Assembly: GCA_021399395.1 (NCBI GenBank)
Contig: JAAFKJ010000021.1
Location: 1-44,910, forward strand
Length of the DNA stretch: 44,910 nt
Source: Candidatus Heimdallarchaeota archaeon
Lineage (GTDB): Archaea > Asgardarchaeota > Heimdallarchaeia > Heimdallarchaeales > Heimdallarchaeaceae
Direction of reading: 5' to 3'
The notes under the pieces were generated by a model. It was given only the letters and a program-made list of their open reading frames with translations, made no database searches and was not told the origin of the DNA. Shown piece after piece: positions 41,113 to 44,910 of the stretch; within the stretch, counting starts at the first letter, position 1, and each line of letters begins with the position of its first letter. A program made the position numbers and the translations under genes.

Positions 41113-42315
41113 TTAGATGAAACCAGTAGTTGTTCTAGCTGTAGTTTCTTTATCGCCTACGAGTTTCTTTATTGAATCGACGAAATCACCATTAACCACG
41201 TGATCTCTTTCTGCTCGAATTGCAAACATACCAGCTTCTGTACAAATATTCTTGACGTCTGCGCCACTAGTACCTTCAGTCATGTGAACCAGATAATCTA
41301 AATCAACGTCACCTTTGAGGTTCATTCCTGAAGTGTGAATCTTGAAAATTTTCATCCTGCTTTCTGAATTTGGAATTGGAATTTCAATCATTCTGTCAAA
41401 TCTTCCAGGTCGTAATAATGCTTGGTCAAGGATATCTATCCTATTTGTAGCAGCAATAACTTTTACGTCACCTCTAGTATCGAAACCATCCAATTCTGAC
41501 AGAAGTTGCATCAAAGTTCTTTGTACTTCTCTATCTCCACTTGTTGCTAGATCTATCCTTCGGCTTCCAATAGCATCCAATTCATCTATGAACAGTATAC
41601 TTGGTGCATTTTCTCTAGCAAACTCAAATAACTCTCTTACTAATCGAGCACCATCACCTATGAACTTCTGTACTAACTCGCTACCTATCAAACGAATGAA
41701 AACAGCTTCAGTTTCATGAGCAACTGCTTTTGCTAGCAAGGTTTTCCCAGTTCCAGGAGGGCCATGGAGGAGTATCCCCTTAGGGGGATCAATTCCTATT
41801 TTTTCAAATAATTCTGGTTTAAGTAAGGGTAATTCCACTGTTTCTTTAATCTCCAAAATCTGATCATCAAGACCACCAATACTCGCATATTTTTCAGGAG
41901 GTTTTTCGATCAATTCCATTTTTTGAACCATTGGATCTTGTAGAGTTGGTAGAATATTAACGATAGCAAAAGTTCTCTGATTGAGTGCTACACGTGTATC
42001 AGGTTTAAGATTGTTAACATCAACTTGACGAGAAATAGATACAACGAGATTTGGGCCAGTTGTACTTCGTACTACAGCAGTCTTATTATCGAGGATTTCG
42101 ACAATCGTCCCCATAAACAAGGGAGGAGACCGTAACCTTTCTAGTTCAACTTTGAGATTATTTACTTCTCTTTGAAGCCTTAATCTCTCACTTTCTACCA
42201 TTTGTTTTTCTGTTTCTAATTGTCTAGCTTGTCTCTCAAGATGGTGTGCATAAGAGATTAGATATGCTGGGTCGTTTTGATCAGGTTCAGATCTCTCTTT
42301 TGACAGTTTTAACAC
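41113..42315 (-). CDS. pan: Proteasome-activating nucleotidase PAN
   Basis: 400-residue AAA+ ATPase. It has an N-terminal coiled coil (about 15-65, [36 protein letters not shown]) and an OB domain ([18 protein letters not shown]). The AAA domain includes Walker A GPPGTGKT, Walker [12 protein letters not shown], and [20 protein letters not shown] with its arginine finger. PAN unfolds substrates into the 20S proteasome. PAN and Rpt gates usually end in HbYX (hydrophobic-Tyr-any); here the end is TTTGFI. GTG is the start. No proteasome core gene is in the window. Confidence 0.94.
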   Translation of the reverse strand: MLKLSKERSEPDQNDPAYLISYAHHLERQARQLETEKQMVESERLRLQREVNNLKVELERLRSPPLFMGTIVEILDNKTAVVRSTTGPNLVVSISRQVDVNNLKPDTRVALNQRTFAIVNILPTLQDPMVQKMELIEKPPEKYASIGGLDDQILEIKETVELPLLKPELFEKIGIDPPKGILLHGPPGTGKTLLAKAVAHETEAVFIRLIGSELVQKFIGDGARLVRELFEFARENAPSILFIDELDAIGSRRIDLATSGDREVQRTLMQLLSELDGFDTRGDVKVIAATNRIDILDQALLRPGRFDRMIEIPIPNSESRMKIFKIHTSGMNLKGDVDLDYLVHMTEGTSGADVKNICTEAGMFAIRAERDHVVNGDFVDSIKKLVGDKETTARTTTGFI

Positions 42316-42345
42316 CCTCGTAGTTTCTCAGTATTTTCTAAAGCA

Positions 42346-42359
42346 GAAATATATAATAA
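42346..42359 (-). promoter_or_regulatory. Putative TATA box for the PAN gene
   Basis: Read on the minus strand this is TTATTATATATTTC, centred about 37 bases upstream of the PAN GTG. It would place the transcript start near 42326 with a very short leader. Confidence 0.4.
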
Positions 42360-42495
42360 CTTTTGTTTTCTGGTCATACCTCTGCCTTACATATTATAAT
42401 AATGAAGAAACCTATCAATGGTAGTAATTGCATTAAAAATATAAAAGAACATCAAAAACAGCAACTTTAAGTGTATATTTTAATCATCATTCTTA

Positions 42496-43020
42496 ATGCT
42501 AGCTGTATTAAGATTATCACATAGGGTTTTTAGAGATAAGAGAATCTCAACACACTTAGCACTTACAGCTAGAGCTTTTGGAGCGGACGAATTCTATTAC
42601 ACTGGAGAACATGATTCACATTTGGAAGAAAGTGTTGAAAGAATGTGCAATGAATGGGGAGGAAACACTAAAGTAGAGCACATAGAAAGTCCTTGGGGCT
42701 TCATTGAGCAGTGGAAGAATTCAGGTGGAACCATAGTTCATCTTACTATGTATGGCATCGATTTAACAGACAAGTTATTTGAATTAAAACAAAAAGAAAA
42801 GTTGTTAATCGTAGTTGGGGGAGTCAAGGTTCCTGGTGCAATCTATGAACTAACAGATTATAATATAGCAATAGGTAATCAACCACACAGTGAAGTAGCA
42901 GCACTTGGTATTTTTTTGGATCAAATCTCTGATAGCAAAGCTAGAAAAAAAAGATTTGAAAATGCTAAGAATGTTATAACTCCTTCTGAAGACGGTAAGA
43001 AAATGGAAAAAATAGAGTGA
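42496..43020 (+). CDS. trm56: tRNA (cytidine56-2'-O)-methyltransferase Trm56
   Basis: 174-residue SPOUT enzyme unique to archaea that methylates C56 in the T-loop. Family motifs are VLRLSHRVFRDKRISTHLALTARAFGADEFYYTGE, VHLTMYGIDLTDK, LLIVVGGVKVPGAIYELTDYNIAIGNQPHSEVAALGIFLDQI. The SAM-binding knot is the last of these. It pairs with TrmY and Pus10 as a third T-loop modification enzyme in the window. It overlaps the next gene's upstream GTG. Confidence 0.95.
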   Translation: MLAVLRLSHRVFRDKRISTHLALTARAFGADEFYYTGEHDSHLEESVERMCNEWGGNTKVEHIESPWGFIEQWKNSGGTIVHLTMYGIDLTDKLFELKQKEKLLIVVGGVKVPGAIYELTDYNIAIGNQPHSEVAALGIFLDQISDSKARKKRFENAKNVITPSEDGKKMEKIE

Positions 43021-43025
43021 TAAAA

Positions 43026-43796
43026 ATGTTGACAGTTGCTGTTTTAGAGAAAACCTACAATGTAGCTAGGCATAGTTCAATCAAAGCTTTTACCTTTATA
43101 CTTGATGAAGAATTGAAAGGTTTGGATGTGGAAGTCAAAGAAATCACCTTCAATAGAGAAAAATATGCGGAAATAACTCTAGAAGGAGAGGATGAAGAAG
43201 TTGCTAAGAATCTTATAATCAAAAACTATGGTACTAATAGAAGTATAGCAGAGGTTAAACTAGGTGATGAAATCTACGGAAGATGCAAAGATGTAGGTGG
43301 TGTGAAGTTTGGTTTCTTCGCTGATGCAGGGATTCTGAGCACAACAAAAAAAATCGATGTCCTCTATCCACTTTTTGAACTAAGAGAACAACTAGCTGGT
43401 GGAAAAAAGATTCCTCTACTTACTATTATGAGAGCCTATGGGTTCACAGAAAATTTACCTCTATTCTTTGAGATTACAAAAAGGCAAATAATAGGTTCAA
43501 AGGTTTGGGTGAAACTTACAGAAAAATCATTAAGTTGGCTGAAAAAGCCATCAGACGAAAGGAAGGATGCTTTGATCGTCTGTGGAGTAACAAGAAGAGC
43601 GATAAAAAATGCACTTATCACCTCCAACCATGCTGAAGATATAGAAGAAGTAGAAAGAATTGGGATTTTGGAATATCGATTGGTTTGCAAAAGAGGAACT
43701 AGAGCAGAGGGATTAATTCCAGAAATAGGCTATCTTCTGGGTAGAGCTAAAATCGGTGCTCAGGTTTATACTAGAGTAAAGGAATTACTTGATTAA
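43026..43796 (+). CDS. DUF2110-like archaeal protein
   Basis: 256 residues from ATG 43026; GTG 43017 lies within an AGAGTGAT ribosome-site-like stretch. The N-terminus (SIKAFTFILDEELKGLDVEVKEITFNREKYAEITLEGEDEEVAKNLIIKNYGT) is followed by an OB/S1-like LGDEIYGRCKDVGGVKFGFFADAGI, and then IPLLTIMRAYGFTENLPLFFEI. This layout matches DUF2110, a family of unknown archaeal proteins probably acting with tRNA or translation. The domain call is by memory of the pattern and needs a profile search. Confidence 0.6.
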   Translation: MLTVAVLEKTYNVARHSSIKAFTFILDEELKGLDVEVKEITFNREKYAEITLEGEDEEVAKNLIIKNYGTNRSIAEVKLGDEIYGRCKDVGGVKFGFFADAGILSTTKKIDVLYPLFELREQLAGGKKIPLLTIMRAYGFTENLPLFFEITKRQIIGSKVWVKLTEKSLSWLKKPSDERKDALIVCGVTRRAIKNALITSNHAEDIEEVERIGILEYRLVCKRGTRAEGLIPEIGYLLGRAKIGAQVYTRVKELLD

Positions 43797-43810
43797 GATT
43801 GGTGATAATC

Positions 43811-44908
43811 GTGGAAATTTCAGTTCCAACAATACTAATTGATAAGGACATAGTACTGAAGAACATAAAAAACATGGCTGAAAAAGCAAGAAGACATAAT
43901 ATTGTTTTCAGACCACACTTCAAGACACATCAATCAGTTGAAGTGGGGGAATGGTTTAGGGATTTTGGAGTTGAATGTATAACAGTTTCGTCAGTAAACA
44001 TGGCAAAATGCTTTGCAGATGCAGGATGGAAAGACATCACAATATCTTTTCCTGTTAATGTTTTGGAAATAGATGAGATCAATACCCTTGCCAAAAGAGT
44101 GAAGTTGAATCTTCTTGTAAATAATAGAGATTCTATTAAGTTTCTACAGAAGCATATTGAAACGCATACAGAAGTCTGGATCAAAGTGGATGTTGGTTAC
44201 CATAGAGCAGGTCTCCCATGGGATAGGTCCGATGAGATAATAAAAATAGCTAAGGAGATTGAGTCTTCAAAGAAATTGAAGTTCGCAGGTATCTTAGTAC
44301 ATTCAGGAAACTCGTATAAATCTAAAAACAACTCTGAAATATTAGAAGTTCATAAGGAAGCATCTGAAAGAATTGCTACTCTTAAAGAACAATTGATCCA
44401 AGAAGGGTTTGACCTAGTCAAAGTCTCCATAGGGGATACACCCACTGCAAGTATTGCAGATGATTTTGAAGGAGCAGATGAATTACGACCGGGTAATTTT
44501 GTTTTCTATGACCTAAAGCAGTTGCAAATTGGTTCATGTACTGAGGAAGATATAGCGATAAGAGTTGCTTGTCCAGTTGTGTCAAAAAATGAAGAGAATT
44601 TAGAATTGATAATTTATGGTGGAGCAATTCATTTCTCAAAAGATATCACTTTAGATGAAAAAGGAAGGTATATTTTTGGATATCTCATAGAAGAAAAAGA
44701 TGGTAAATGGGGATCTATAGTTAAGGAATCTTATGTTTCATCATTAAGCCAAGAACATGGTATTGTAAAAACTGACGGTGAACATTTTGAGAAAATTAAC
44801 GTAGGAGATGTTATATTAATTATACCAGTTCATTCATGTCTAACAGTAAATATCATGAAAAAGTTTAGATTAACAACTGGTGAAGAATTTGATGCACTTT
44901 GTAGTTAA
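43811..44908 (+). CDS. DSD1-type PLP enzyme (D-serine dehydratase / D-threonine aldolase family)
   Basis: 365 residues from GTG 43811, which has GGTGAT (43801-43806) upstream; TTG 43799 lies before it. Fold-type III PLP enzyme: VPTILIDKDIVLKNIKNMAEKA, then RPHFKTHQS with Schiff-base Lys38, VDVGYHRAGL, GILVHSGNSY, and ELRPGNFVFYDLKQLQIGSC. The C-terminal beta domain has SLSQEHGIV and IPVHSCLTVN; His and Cys here are the zinc ligands of the D-serine dehydratase/D-threonine aldolase branch. It acts on D-hydroxy amino acids; the exact substrate is open. The gene ends two bases from the window's edge. Confidence 0.87.
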   Translation: MEISVPTILIDKDIVLKNIKNMAEKARRHNIVFRPHFKTHQSVEVGEWFRDFGVECITVSSVNMAKCFADAGWKDITISFPVNVLEIDEINTLAKRVKLNLLVNNRDSIKFLQKHIETHTEVWIKVDVGYHRAGLPWDRSDEIIKIAKEIESSKKLKFAGILVHSGNSYKSKNNSEILEVHKEASERIATLKEQLIQEGFDLVKVSIGDTPTASIADDFEGADELRPGNFVFYDLKQLQIGSCTEEDIAIRVACPVVSKNEENLELIIYGGAIHFSKDITLDEKGRYIFGYLIEEKDGKWGSIVKESYVSSLSQEHGIVKTDGEHFEKINVGDVILIIPVHSCLTVNIMKKFRLTTGEEFDALCS

Positions 44909-44910
44909 GC

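Noticed and set aside
42402-42470. 22-codon frame starting at ATG 42402
   Set aside because: Too short and AT-rich, with no ribosome site; it lies in the promoter gap between PAN and Trm56.
1-44910. CRISPR arrays, insertion sequences, integrase sites, rRNA genes
   Set aside because: No regularly spaced repeats, transposase-like proteins, terminal inverted repeats or rRNA sequences were found. Nearly all sequence is accounted for by core genes.

Overview
The window is a gene-dense, AT-rich archaeal chromosome segment made almost entirely of information-processing genes. Archaeal and eukaryote-like markers include aRF1, SRP54, Pus10/TrmY, eL21, Rpo4, Rpo11, aIF2-alpha, Nop10, exosome Csl4, TFE, TFS, aMBF1, PCNA, GINS, NAC, PAN, A-type ATPase subunits, EndA and intron-bearing tRNAs. 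A probable eL38 gene, typical of TACK/Asgard archaea and absent from most Euryarchaeota, together with the base composition and a cytoplasmic polyproline membrane protein, makes an Asgard (possibly Heimdall-like) or TACK origin the best guess. Lineage is inference; no 16S gene is present. Ribosome binding sites are mostly GGTGA/GAGG type.

Layout. 1-5 kb: end of a DinB-like gene, a cupin phosphoglucose-isomerase homologue lacking metal ligands, an unknown small protein, aRF1, archaeal UMP kinase and AspRS. 5-8.5 kb: intron-containing tRNA-Leu(UAA), two YhbE/F-like bactofilin paralogues, SRP54. 8.5-14.8 kb: co-oriented translation genes: TrmY-Pus10 (m1-pseudouridine-54 pathway), then eL21-Rpo4-DUF655-KsgA-Mtq2-like-TrmJ-like-METTL5-like. 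14.8-18.6 kb: aIF2-alpha/Nop10, DUF99, then csl4-DUF2067-rpo11-RNase III-like on the minus strand. 18.8-20.6 kb: ATPase subunit D and a membrane-anchored proline-rich protein. 20.7-25.7 kb: RpiA, PIN-ATPase-KH protein, EndA, Taw2, PUA protein, NAC. 25.7-31.6 kb: ATPase H and F with a small membrane protein, a phosphohexomutase, ATPase A and B. 31.7-37 kb: accessory enzymes (flavin reductase-like, VOC/HPPD-like, AlkD-like), TFE, an M24 peptidase and an exported clan CD cysteine peptidase, then intron-containing tRNA-Leu(CAA). 37-45 kb: eS27, GINS, PCNA, OB-fold protein, TFS, aMBF1, eL38, HD hydrolase, PAN, Trm56, DUF2110, DSD1-type PLP enzyme.

Functional links. EndA can remove both tRNA-Leu introns. 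Pus10 supplies the substrate of TrmY. The Mtq2-like enzyme may methylate the GGQ of the aRF1 encoded here. TFS, OB protein, PCNA and GINS form a replication/transcription operon. ATPase genes A, B, D, F and H are present but split over three sites, and C, E, I and K are absent.

The most interesting signals are changes at textbook motifs: aRF1 has NIKD instead of NIKS, ATPase A has GGFGTGKT instead of GPFGSGKT, METTL5-like has NSPF instead of NPPF, the isomerase has lost three of four metal ligands, and PAN ends in GFI rather than an HbYX motif. The bactofilin pair and the polyproline membrane protein are candidate cytoskeletal or envelope components. No CRISPR array, insertion sequence or rRNA gene was seen. 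No gene-free stretch exceeds 300 bases; the largest gaps (about 150-190 bases at 18602-18784, 19430-19595, 31562-31747, 34294-34451 and 42316-42495) hold promoters, short inverted repeats or nothing recognisable.
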